From the NCBI GenBank assembly GCA_946535685.1, contig CAMNDR010000073.1, positions 1 through 5,874 on the forward strand: 5,874 nt of DNA. Reading direction: 5' to 3'. The stretch is from an uncultured Clostridia bacterium. GTDB lineage: Bacteria; Bacillota; Clostridia; Oscillospirales; Ruminococcaceae. Each line of letters begins with the position of its first letter. The stretch's first letter is position 1. Made by a program: the position numbers and the translations under genes. Below are positions 1-5,606 of this stretch, in pieces. The notes beneath the pieces are model-generated. The model did no database searches. It was not told the origin of the DNA and saw only the letters and a list, made by a program, of their open reading frames with translations.

Positions 1-73
1 CAAAGCCGCAGAGGATCATCGACAGGATGTACCAGCGGTTCTGCTTCCATTCCTTGTAGACCAGTCCCGTCAT
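1..73 (-). CDS. ABC-2 type transporter permease, N-terminal fragment (second membrane component of the operon)
   Basis: Only the first 24 codons are inside the window; the rest lies beyond its left edge. The visible peptide starts MTGLVYKEWKQNRWYILSMI. This is a short basic cytoplasmic segment with a Lys-Glu-Trp-Lys stretch, followed by the beginning of a hydrophobic helix, the usual opening of ABC-2 type membrane proteins. The ATG shares one base with the TAA stop of the preceding permease gene (TAATG), and a purine-rich GAGGAGAGAGG stretch lies just upstream, so translation is probably coupled. By position (regulator, ATPase, permease, then this gene) it is most likely the second membrane subunit of the same exporter. 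The family call rests on context and the short N-terminus only. Confidence 0.6.
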   Translation of the reverse strand, partial: MTGLVYKEWKQNRWYILSMILCGF

Positions 74-849
74 TATGCCTCTCTCCTCTCATAGGCGTTC
101 CGCAGCACGAGGAAGTATACCGCACAGACCGCTGCAAGGATCCCGGCTGCGATCAGTGTCATTGTGCCGGAGCCGAGAAAATCAATCATCTGCATCAGCC
201 TTTCCTGCTGTGCTTCTGTCAACAGATCCCCCCCATCGACCGTCTGCCCTATCGTAGTGGTGCCAGCCATCTTGTCAAACACCCTCGACAGGATTACAAA
301 CAGCGCAAACGTGCCGCCGGTGGCAATGAGGATGAATTTCGTCAGCTCCTTCCCGCTTTTGGCCAGCGAGACGATCGCCGTATAGACCACGTCGATCACC
401 AGCGTTGCCGCTGTGACAAGCAGAAAGCCGTTTATTGTATGCAAGAGAACATTGCAGCCGGTCAGATGCAGACACAGTGCCGCAAAGCCCGCTGACAGCA
501 GTCCGAAGACGCCCGCCCACAGGAGCTTCACCAGCACATCGGCCACAGCGCTCTGCACAGGCTTTGCCGGCAAAACCCAGGCATAGCGCTTCCAGCCGGA
601 GGCAATGTCGGCTTTCAGGATGCCGTTGTTTGTCCCGGCAAGAACGCCTCCGGTGGCGGCAAGCGTGGCCGAACACAGGAACAGGACGCTGAACGCATCC
701 TCATCTGCATTTGCCGGATCATCTGCTGCCCCGATCAGGAACGGCATCAGCAGCAGCAGCCCCGTCAGCAGAAACAGCACCAGCATGATGAGAAACCGCT
801 TGCGTGTCAGCTTTAGTTCTCTGTAAACAAGTGATCTGTACAGTTTCAT
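73..849 (-). CDS. ABC-2 type transporter permease, six predicted membrane helices
   Basis: A 258-residue membrane protein. The N-terminus is short and basic (MKLYRSLVYRELKLTRKRF), followed by predicted membrane helices near residues 19-40, 53-72, 103-128, 140-162, 171-190 and 228-249, with a polar loop at about 191-227. Six helices after a basic N-terminus is the plan of ABC-2 type export permeases, and the adjacent upstream gene encodes the matching ATPase. The start chosen is the ATG whose A is the last base of the ATPase stop codon (TAATG), with GGAG eight bases upstream. A GTG nine bases earlier is in frame, but it falls inside that ribosome binding site and is rejected. Substrate cannot be read from the sequence. 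Related operons with YtrA-type regulators are linked to cell-envelope antibiotic response, which is inference here. Confidence 0.85.
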   Translation of the reverse strand: MKLYRSLVYRELKLTRKRFLIMLVLFLLTGLLLLMPFLIGAADDPANADEDAFSVLFLCSATLAATGGVLAGTNNGILKADIASGWKRYAWVLPAKPVQSAVADVLVKLLWAGVFGLLSAGFAALCLHLTGCNVLLHTINGFLLVTAATLVIDVVYTAIVSLAKSGKELTKFILIATGGTFALFVILSRVFDKMAGTTTIGQTVDGGDLLTEAQQERLMQMIDFLGSGTMTLIAAGILAAVCAVYFLVLRNAYERREA

Positions 850-1727
850 TACGACCACTCCTTCATTTCACGGTGGACATAGTAAAGCATTATGTCATCA
901 AGGCTTGCAGGATCTATCACGCAGTCACGGTACTTGTAGGAAGCATTCTCACGGTCATGCACCATGACCTCTGCGCCGAAATTGTTCAGACGTATGCTGA
1001 CGATATCCTCAGCGTCAATTTCAGCGATTCTCTCCGTGTCGCATTTCAGGATACCGTGCTGCTCAATGATCTCGTCCTTATAGCCCGTCAGCAGGATCTT
1101 TCCCCTGTCGATGAACGTCACCATGTCTGCGATCTTTTCAAGGTCGGAGGTGATATGCGAGGACATGAGGATCGAGCGCTCGCCGTTTTGCAGATACTCC
1201 ATGAAGATGTGCAGGATCTCATCACGGACAACCGGATCAAGACCTGTCGTCGCTTCGTCCATGACAAGCAGCTCCGCATTATGGGACAGCGCACAGGCTA
1301 TCTGGAATTTCATCTTCATGCCCTTGGAAAACTGCCCGATCTTCTTTTTGACAGGGAGCTGAAAACGCTCCAAATACTGCGTATAAATTGCATTGTCCCA
1401 TTCAGGATACATACCCTCGAAGATGCGAGCCATATCCTTTGCGGTAAACACATCATGGAACGGCAGCTCATCAAATACAACAGCGATACGCTTTTTGATC
1501 GCTGTTTCGTCCTTTACATGGTCAAGACCGAGCAGACGTATCTCGCCGCTGTCAATGTCGGTGATATGCAAAAGGCTTCTGATAGTAGTTGTCTTGCCTG
1601 CGCCGTTCTGACCGATAAATCCCATAATACAGCCCTTCGGCACATCAAAGCTGATATTGTCGAGCGTGAAGCCGTCATAGCGCTTGGTCACGCCCCTGAT
1701 CTCAATCGCATTCTCAAATGCGGTCAT
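849..1727 (-). CDS. ABC transporter ATP-binding protein (exporter type)
   Basis: A 292-residue cytoplasmic ATPase that would power the adjacent permeases. All the core motifs are visible: Walker A GQNGAGKTT at residues 39-47, signature FSKGMKMK at 133-140 in place of canonical LSGGQ, Walker B LLVMDEAT at 153-160 with Asp157 and catalytic Glu158, D-loop TGLD at 161-164, and switch His191 in SSHI. At the Q-loop position the sequence reads VVFDELPF (83-90), so an acidic residue seems to replace the usual Gln. Residues from about 220 to the end form a C-terminal extension typical of ABC-2 exporter ATPases such as the BcrA/YtrB group. The gene follows the regulator stop by one base, with GGAGGGG ahead of its ATG, and its stop overlaps the next start. 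Family is certain, substrate unknown. Confidence 0.95.
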   Translation of the reverse strand: MTAFENAIEIRGVTKRYDGFTLDNISFDVPKGCIMGFIGQNGAGKTTTIRSLLHITDIDSGEIRLLGLDHVKDETAIKKRIAVVFDELPFHDVFTAKDMARIFEGMYPEWDNAIYTQYLERFQLPVKKKIGQFSKGMKMKFQIACALSHNAELLVMDEATTGLDPVVRDEILHIFMEYLQNGERSILMSSHITSDLEKIADMVTFIDRGKILLTGYKDEIIEQHGILKCDTERIAEIDAEDIVSIRLNNFGAEVMVHDRENASYKYRDCVIDPASLDDIMLYYVHREMKEWS

Positions 1728-1728
1728 G

Positions 1729-2106
1729 TTAATCCCCTCCGTTTACAAGGTCAAGCATTTCGTGAAGCTCCTGCATCGTGATGCCTGCCTTACGTGCCGT
1801 GTCGCCTGCCTCCATCAGCAGGGACTCGATCCGCTTGATCTGCTCCTCACGATAAAGCTCCAGATTCTGTGCCTTGACAAAAGAGCCTTTGCCCGTGTAG
1901 CTTTCGATAAAGCCGTCACGTTCAAGCTCCTCGTAGGCACGCTTTGTGGTCATGAAGCTGATACGGAGTTCTGTCGCTAAAACGCGCATCGAGGGCAGTG
2001 CTTCGCCCTCTTTCAGCTTTCCCTCCAGGATCAGCGTCTTGATCTGGTTCGCGATCTGCAAATAGATCGGTTCACCAGACGAGTTGCTGATGTTGATATT
2101 CATCAT
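1729..2106 (-). CDS. GntR-family transcriptional regulator, YtrA type
   Basis: A 125-residue DNA-binding protein. The winged helix-turn-helix covers about residues 12-78, with the family hallmarks PIYLQIANQIK at 13-23, LPSMRVLA at 37-44, TTKRAYEELERDG at 53-65 and the wing TGKGSFV at 71-77. Only about 45 residues follow, a short helical tail. This matches the compact YtrA subfamily, which has no large effector domain and dimerises through its C-terminus. Two tandem ATGs are present; the first is chosen because AAGGAG sits nine bases upstream. It is the first gene of the operon and lies one base ahead of the ATPase gene. YtrA-type regulators normally repress their own exporter operon, and an inverted repeat across the -10 box supports that here. 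The inducer is not predictable. Confidence 0.92.
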   Translation of the reverse strand: MMNINISNSSGEPIYLQIANQIKTLILEGKLKEGEALPSMRVLATELRISFMTTKRAYEELERDGFIESYTGKGSFVKAQNLELYREEQIKRIESLLMEAGDTARKAGITMQELHEMLDLVNGGD

Positions 2107-2170
2107 TCGTGTACACTCCTTGTGGTCATATCACCCTGCTGTACATTCCGGATTGTAGCAGCAAAGTCTA

Positions 2171-2197
2171 AATTGTATAACTACTATGTATACAATT
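2171..2197 (-). promoter_or_regulatory. Probable operator for the GntR/YtrA-type regulator (9-bp perfect inverted repeat)
   Basis: AATTGTATA, nine spacer bases, then TATACAATT: a perfect 9-bp inverted repeat. It overlaps part of the -10 box and spans the expected start point of the regulator's promoter, an ideal place for a repressor to block RNA polymerase. Read from the GTA/TAC steps the spacing is GTA-N13-TAC. From memory, this is the geometry reported for the Bacillus subtilis YtrA operator (AGTGTA-N13-TACACT). Binding by the adjacent regulator is inferred from this match and from position. Confidence 0.75.
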
Positions 2198-2223
2198 ATA
2201 GCAGGTGTGTTACACTTTGTCAA
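2195..2223 (-). promoter_or_regulatory. Consensus SigA-type promoter of the regulator/ABC operon
   Basis: On the minus strand TTGACA (2223-2218) and TATAAT (2200-2195) are separated by exactly 17 bases, and the -10 box is preceded by TGC, an extended -10. All six bases of both boxes match consensus. The expected start is near 2188, giving a leader of about 80 nt before the regulator ATG. A promoter this strong with an operator over its -10 suggests tight repression and high output on induction. Confidence 0.9.
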
Positions 2224-2275
2224 GGGGTTTTGGAAAAATATTTTGAGATCGCATGCTATAAGCGGAAGATGGCGA

Positions 2276-2305
2276 ACAAATGCCAGGCCGTCAGGCTGGC
2301 TTTGT
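2276..2305. other. Orphan bulged hairpin between the two divergent promoters
   Basis: ACAAA, then GCCAG and CC, a GTCA loop, GG, CTGGC and TTTGT pair into a stem of 12 base pairs with two single-base bulges (T2281 and G2287). The plus-strand 3' side is T-rich (TTTGT), so it could act as a weak rho-independent terminator, or be part of an untranslated RNA or a decayed gene end. No credible gene lies directly before it on either strand, so its role is unknown. Confidence 0.45.
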
Positions 2306-2432
2306 GCGGCGCTGCCTTGATTTGTACCTGTCTTTTGTGCAGGGAGTTTTTCTGCGCACCGGAAACTTGCCCTCATCCTGCTTTGGTTTTGTGCATATCA
2401 CCGTATTGCGATGCATTCTGCAGCCGCATATA
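2306..2432. other. Upstream region of glnN with no recognised gene
   Basis: The gap between the regulator start (2106) and glnN start (2518) is 411 bases. Apart from the two promoters, the operator and the hairpins listed separately, I see no convincing gene here. Open frames crossing it run through the promoters or lack a good ribosome binding site. I looked for a GlnR-like box (TGTNA-N7-TNACA) upstream of glnN and found none. Confidence 0.5.
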
Positions 2433-2461
2433 TTGACAAATCCCCGCATAAATGCTATAAT
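2433..2461 (+). promoter_or_regulatory. Consensus SigA-type promoter of glnN
   Basis: TTGACA (2433-2438) and TATAAT (2456-2461) are spaced by exactly 17 bases, with TGC just before the -10 box. Transcription should begin near 2468, leaving a leader of about 50 nt. The core is a perfect consensus match, implying strong basal transcription; any nitrogen control would have to be added by a repressor, the leader RNA or protein-level regulation. Confidence 0.9.
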
Positions 2462-2481
2462 TGTAGGGTGTTCTGAAATTT

Positions 2482-2497
2482 ACAGCCGCTCGGCTGT
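2482..2497 (+). promoter_or_regulatory. Small hairpin in the glnN leader
   Basis: ACAGCC, loop GCTC, GGCTGT form a perfect 6-bp stem with a 4-base loop, ending eight bases before the AGGAGGAG ribosome binding site. It is too short and lacks the T-run needed for a terminator. It could stabilise the mRNA 5' end or influence ribosome access. The 4-base loop does not fit the paired hexaloop hairpins bound by ANTAR antiterminators. Confidence 0.4.
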
Positions 2498-2517
2498 TCC
2501 ATGCAGGAGGAGTTATT

Positions 2518-4611
2518 ATGACAAAACAGGTTCCGGAGATCTTCGGCTGCAATGTGTTCAATGAGAAAGTCATGCGGGCACGTCTGCCGAAAAGCGTTTT
2601 CAAAAAGCTGATGCAGACGATGCAGAACGGCGAGCCGCTCGACATGCCCACGGCTGATGCGGTCGCCAATGCCATGAAGGACTGGGCGCTGGAAAAGGGC
2701 GCTACACATTATACGCACTGGTTCCAGCCCATGACCGGTTCCACCGCCGAGAAGCACGACTCCTTCATTGCACCTGCCGATGAGGGCATGGCGATCATGG
2801 AATTCTCCGGCAAGGCGCTCGTCAAGGGCGAACCGGATGCCTCCTCCTTCCCGTCCGGCGGCCTGCGCCAGACCAGCAGCGCAAGAGGCTATACGGCATG
2901 GGATCCGACCTCCAACTGCTTTGTGAAGGGCGGCAGCCTCTATATCCCGACCGTATTTGTCTCCTATACCGGCGAGACACTCGACAAAAAGACCCCGCTC
3001 CTGCGTTCCATGCAGGCGCTGAGCAAGGTGGCTGTGCGCTTCCTGCGCCTGTTCGGCAATGAGCGTGTGACCAGAGTCACCACCACGGTCGGCGCTGAAC
3101 AGGAATATTTCATCATCGACAAGGCGATGTATGACCAGCGTGAGGATCTGATCCTCTGCGGGCGCACGCTCTTCGGCGCAAAGCCCCCCAAGGGGCAGGA
3201 GCTTGATGACCAGTACTTCGCCAATCTCCGTCCCCGCATTGCAGCCTATATGGCAGATCTCGACGAGGAGCTCTGGTCGCTCGGCATCTATTCCAAGACC
3301 AAGCACAATGAAGTCGCTCCGGCGCAGCACGAGATGGCGCCGATCTTCACCACCTCCAACCTCGGCACCGACCAGAATGAGCTGGCGATGGAGGTCATGG
3401 AAAAGGTGGCGCTCCGGCACGGGCTGGTCTGCCTGCTGCATGAAAAGCCCTTCGAGGGCGTGAACGGCTCCGGCAAGCACAACAACTGGTCGATGTCCTC
3501 GGATGACGGACAGAATCTGCTCGATCCCGGCGATACGCCGATGGAAAACCTGCAGTTCCTGACCATCCTCTGCGCCCTCATCAAGGGCGTGGATGAATAT
3601 GCCGATCTGATGCGGCTTTCTGCGGCTTCTGCCGGCAACGACCACCGTCTCGGTGCGGATGAAGCACCCCCGGCGATCATCTCGATGTTCCTTGGTGAGG
3701 AGCTCGATGCCGTTCTGCGTGCGATCGAGGAGGACACGGTCTACAAGACCCAGACCTCTGCTTTTGAGATCGGCGTAAATGCACTGCCCTCCTTCCCGAA
3801 GGATTCCACCGACCGGAACCGCACCTCGCCGTTCGCCTTCACCGGCAACCGCTTCGAGTTCCGCATGGTCGGTTCTTCCGATAATATCGCCTGCCCGAAC
3901 TTCCTGCTCAATGCCATCGTCTGCGAGGAGCTGAGCTGGTTCACCGAAAAGCTCGAACCCTTTGCCGGCAGTGAGCATTTCGAGGTCGAGGTCAAGAAGC
4001 TGCTCAAGGAAGTGCTGCAGAAGCACCGCCGCATCATCTTCAACGGCGACGGCTATTCGGAGGAATGGGTGGCAGAGGCTGCCCGCAGAGGTCTGCCGAA
4101 TTATCCTTCCATCGTGGATGCGATGCCGCATTATACGGACGAGAAAAATGTTCGTCTGCTGGCAAAATACGGCATTTTCAACGAGAGTGAGATCCGCGCA
4201 AGAAAGGAGATCCATCTGGAGAAATACTCCAAGACACTGCGCATTGAAGCCCGCACCATGATCGAGATGGCACGGCGCCAGCTCCTGCCGGCAACGCTGG
4301 ATTACATCCAGAAGCTGGCACAGTCTGTGGTACTCAAGAACCAGATCGGCATCTCCGCTGCAACGGAAAGCGAGATCGCCGGCAAGCTGAGCGACCTGGC
4401 AGATGCATTCTACGATTCGATCTCCACGCTGGAGAATATCGTCAATACAGCATGTGACATCAAGGGGATTCAGGAGCAGGCAGAGTACTTCCGGCACCAT
4501 GTTTTCATTGAAATGGAGCGGATGCGTACCATTTCCGACACCATCGAACGCATGATGCCGCAGTCTGCATGGCCGATCCCGACCTATTCGGAAATGATCT
4601 ATAATGTTTAA
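2518..4611 (+). CDS. glnN: Glutamine synthetase type III
   Basis: A 697-residue cytoplasmic enzyme that makes glutamine from glutamate, ammonium and ATP. Its length fits the GSIII family (about 700-730 residues), far longer than GSI or GSII. The N-terminal part has the GSIII block [15 protein letters not shown] (67-81) and [20 protein letters not shown] (111-130). Catalytic-domain motifs are GAEQEYF (192-198) with metal-binding Glu residues, [12 protein letters not shown] (265-276), [10 protein letters not shown] (316-325), [12 protein letters not shown] (374-385) and NRTSPF through NRFEFRM (434-450). The last 140 residues or so form the helical GSIII C-terminal region. AGGAGGAG lies seven bases before the ATG, and the gene has its own strong promoter. 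All key motifs look intact. A lipoprotein gene follows after 50 bases with no clear terminator between. Some databases call this gene glnA; glnN is the GSIII name. Confidence 0.97.
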   Translation: MTKQVPEIFGCNVFNEKVMRARLPKSVFKKLMQTMQNGEPLDMPTADAVANAMKDWALEKGATHYTHWFQPMTGSTAEKHDSFIAPADEGMAIMEFSGKALVKGEPDASSFPSGGLRQTSSARGYTAWDPTSNCFVKGGSLYIPTVFVSYTGETLDKKTPLLRSMQALSKVAVRFLRLFGNERVTRVTTTVGAEQEYFIIDKAMYDQREDLILCGRTLFGAKPPKGQELDDQYFANLRPRIAAYMADLDEELWSLGIYSKTKHNEVAPAQHEMAPIFTTSNLGTDQNELAMEVMEKVALRHGLVCLLHEKPFEGVNGSGKHNNWSMSSDDGQNLLDPGDTPMENLQFLTILCALIKGVDEYADLMRLSAASAGNDHRLGADEAPPAIISMFLGEELDAVLRAIEEDTVYKTQTSAFEIGVNALPSFPKDSTDRNRTSPFAFTGNRFEFRMVGSSDNIACPNFLLNAIVCEELSWFTEKLEPFAGSEHFEVEVKKLLKEVLQKHRRIIFNGDGYSEEWVAEAARRGLPNYPSIVDAMPHYTDEKNVRLLAKYGIFNESEIRARKEIHLEKYSKTLRIEARTMIEMARRQLLPATLDYIQKLAQSVVLKNQIGISAATESEIAGKLSDLADAFYDSISTLENIVNTACDIKGIQEQAEYFRHHVFIEMERMRTISDTIERMMPQSAWPIPTYSEMIYNV

Positions 4612-4615
4612 AGGC

Positions 4616-4641
4616 TTCCGGGATCAGATACAGAACCGGAA
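4616..4641 (+). other. Weak intergenic hairpin between glnN and the lipoprotein gene
   Basis: TTCCGG and CCGGAA form a perfect 6-bp stem around a 14-base loop, five bases after the glnN stop. No T-run follows, so it is unlikely to terminate transcription. It might slow polymerase or protect the glnN 3' end if the two genes are co-transcribed. Confidence 0.3.
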
Positions 4642-4661
4642 AGCGTACAGGAGGTAGGAGC

Positions 4662-5537
4662 ATGAACATCAGACGTGTAATGGGGAGCGCTGCGCTGCTG
4701 CTGGCGGCAGCGATGTGCCTTGCGGGCTGCAGCGACGCGCCGGAGGGACCGGAAAGCAGCTACGGCTATACAGAAGAGACAACAGAGGAGCCTGAAATGA
4801 TCACCCTCTCCGGTGACGATGTATCTTCGATCGTCGATGCCGTACCGGAGCTTCCGGAAACGGCAGATCCGACAGAAGCTGCAGCCGTACAGAATCCTTC
4901 CGAGGGCACGACACAGCCTTCAGGCACTGTCAGTCCCTTTGGCAAGTCCATTTATCTCGGACGTGCAACCGACTGGACAGAGCGCTTTTTCTGCTTTACT
5001 GACGGCGCAGACGGCAGTTTCTATTTGCAGGAAAACGGTGCTGCAACAGCCTTCACCCTCACGATGGACGGCTCTGAACGGATCATGTTCCACATGGGTG
5101 AAAAGACGATGAGCGCCGACCTGTTCTGGATGGATGACACCAATGTGATGCTGCTCTGGGAGGACGGCGTAAGTGAGACGCTGACGAAGATCGGCGACGA
5201 TCCGGCAGGCTTCAAGTTCTACAGCAGCGAAGCCCTTTGCAATAAGGCGCTCGATGTCTATGCGCAGAAAAACGGCACCCGCCCCGCAAGAGCTGATGCC
5301 GTGCTGAATGCAGATGACACGATCTCTGTCAAGCTGTATGACGAGGTAGACGGTCACTCCGCCACCTGCGACTGGTATACGGTCAACCGCTACACCGGTC
5401 TCGGCACGAACATGCTTGGCGATCCGGTTGATCTCAGTGACGGCACTGTGCCGCCCGCTGCAGCAGAAACCACTGCGCAGCCGACGGAAACACAGCCTGC
5501 GGCAACGCAGCCAACAGAGACACAGCCTGCAACCTAA
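4662..5537 (+). CDS. Secreted lipoprotein of unknown function with Pro/Thr-rich linker and tail
   Basis: A 291-residue predicted lipoprotein. A basic start (MNIRR) and a hydrophobic stretch lead to the lipobox LAGC, so Cys23 should be lipidated and the mature protein held on the outer face of the membrane. Residues 24-94 are an acidic Thr/Pro/Glu-rich linker. Residues 95-180 look like a compact beta-rich domain (KSIYLGRATDW through LLWEDGVSETLTKI). Residues 187-258 (YSSEALCNKALDVYAQKNG through NMLGDPVDLS) resemble a domain that I associate with Ruminococcus extracytoplasmic proteins, carrying the pattern KLYDEVDGHSATCDWYTV. The last 29 residues are a low-complexity tail with QPTETQPA twice. 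AGGAGG sits seven bases before the ATG. It lies 50 bases after glnN and may share its transcript; no functional link to glutamine synthesis is visible. The function is not recognised. Confidence 0.85.
   Translation: MNIRRVMGSAALLLAAAMCLAGCSDAPEGPESSYGYTEETTEEPEMITLSGDDVSSIVDAVPELPETADPTEAAAVQNPSEGTTQPSGTVSPFGKSIYLGRATDWTERFFCFTDGADGSFYLQENGAATAFTLTMDGSERIMFHMGEKTMSADLFWMDDTNVMLLWEDGVSETLTKIGDDPAGFKFYSSEALCNKALDVYAQKNGTRPARADAVLNADDTISVKLYDEVDGHSATCDWYTVNRYTGLGTNMLGDPVDLSDGTVPPAAAETTAQPTETQPAATQPTETQPAT
5478..5531 (+). repeat. Tandem QPTETQPA-coding repeat at the lipoprotein C-terminus
   Basis: Two 24-base copies (5478-5501 and 5508-5531) both encode QPTETQPA, separated by six bases encoding Ala-Thr. 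They differ at four positions, all third codon positions and all synonymous. This keeps the peptide identical while the DNA has drifted, which favours a real selected tail over a recent slippage product. Confidence 0.8.
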
Positions 5538-5574
5538 GGCAGCTCTGTGCGGTGGTGCCCTAAGATACGCAACT

Positions 5575-5606
5575 AAGCCCCCTCCTCATCGGGAGGAGGC
5601 TTTCTC
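5575..5606 (+). terminator. Rho-independent terminator after the lipoprotein gene, possibly bidirectional
   Basis: AAGCC pairs with GGCTT, and after one C-A mismatch CCTCC pairs with GGAGG, with a T-G wobble next to the CATC loop. An alternative register pairs CCTCCTC with GAGGAGG. A short T-rich run (TTTCT) follows on the plus strand. It starts 37 bases after the lipoprotein stop and abuts the stop of the convergent minus-strand gene, so it may serve both, although the T-run on the minus side is poor. Confidence 0.8.

Noticed and set aside
849..858. GTG at 858 as the start of the first permease
   Set aside because: It lies within the GGAGTGG ribosome binding site; the ATG at 849 overlaps the ATPase stop and has correct spacing.
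804..1781. A 325-codon open frame on the plus strand across the ABC ATPase gene
   Set aside because: It is codon-aligned antisense to the ATPase, whose motifs are all intact, and has no recognisable domain. It is a codon-bias shadow.
2131..2376. An 81-codon minus-strand frame (and the overlapping 104- and 94-codon plus-strand frames) in the intergenic region
   Set aside because: They run across the consensus promoters and the operator, lack convincing ribosome binding sites, and have no family resemblance.
2380..2500. A GlnR-type nitrogen box or ANTAR-responsive hairpin pair upstream of glnN
   Set aside because: No TGTNA-N7-TNACA match was found, and the only leader hairpin has a 4-base loop without the paired hexaloop arrangement.
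2455..4500. A 681-codon open frame on the minus strand across glnN
   Set aside because: Its codons are exactly aligned with those of glnN, so it stays open simply because glnN avoids TTA, CTA and TCA codons over this span. The product is Leu/Arg/His/Ala-rich with no recognisable domain, it reads through the glnN promoter, and glnN itself is certain.
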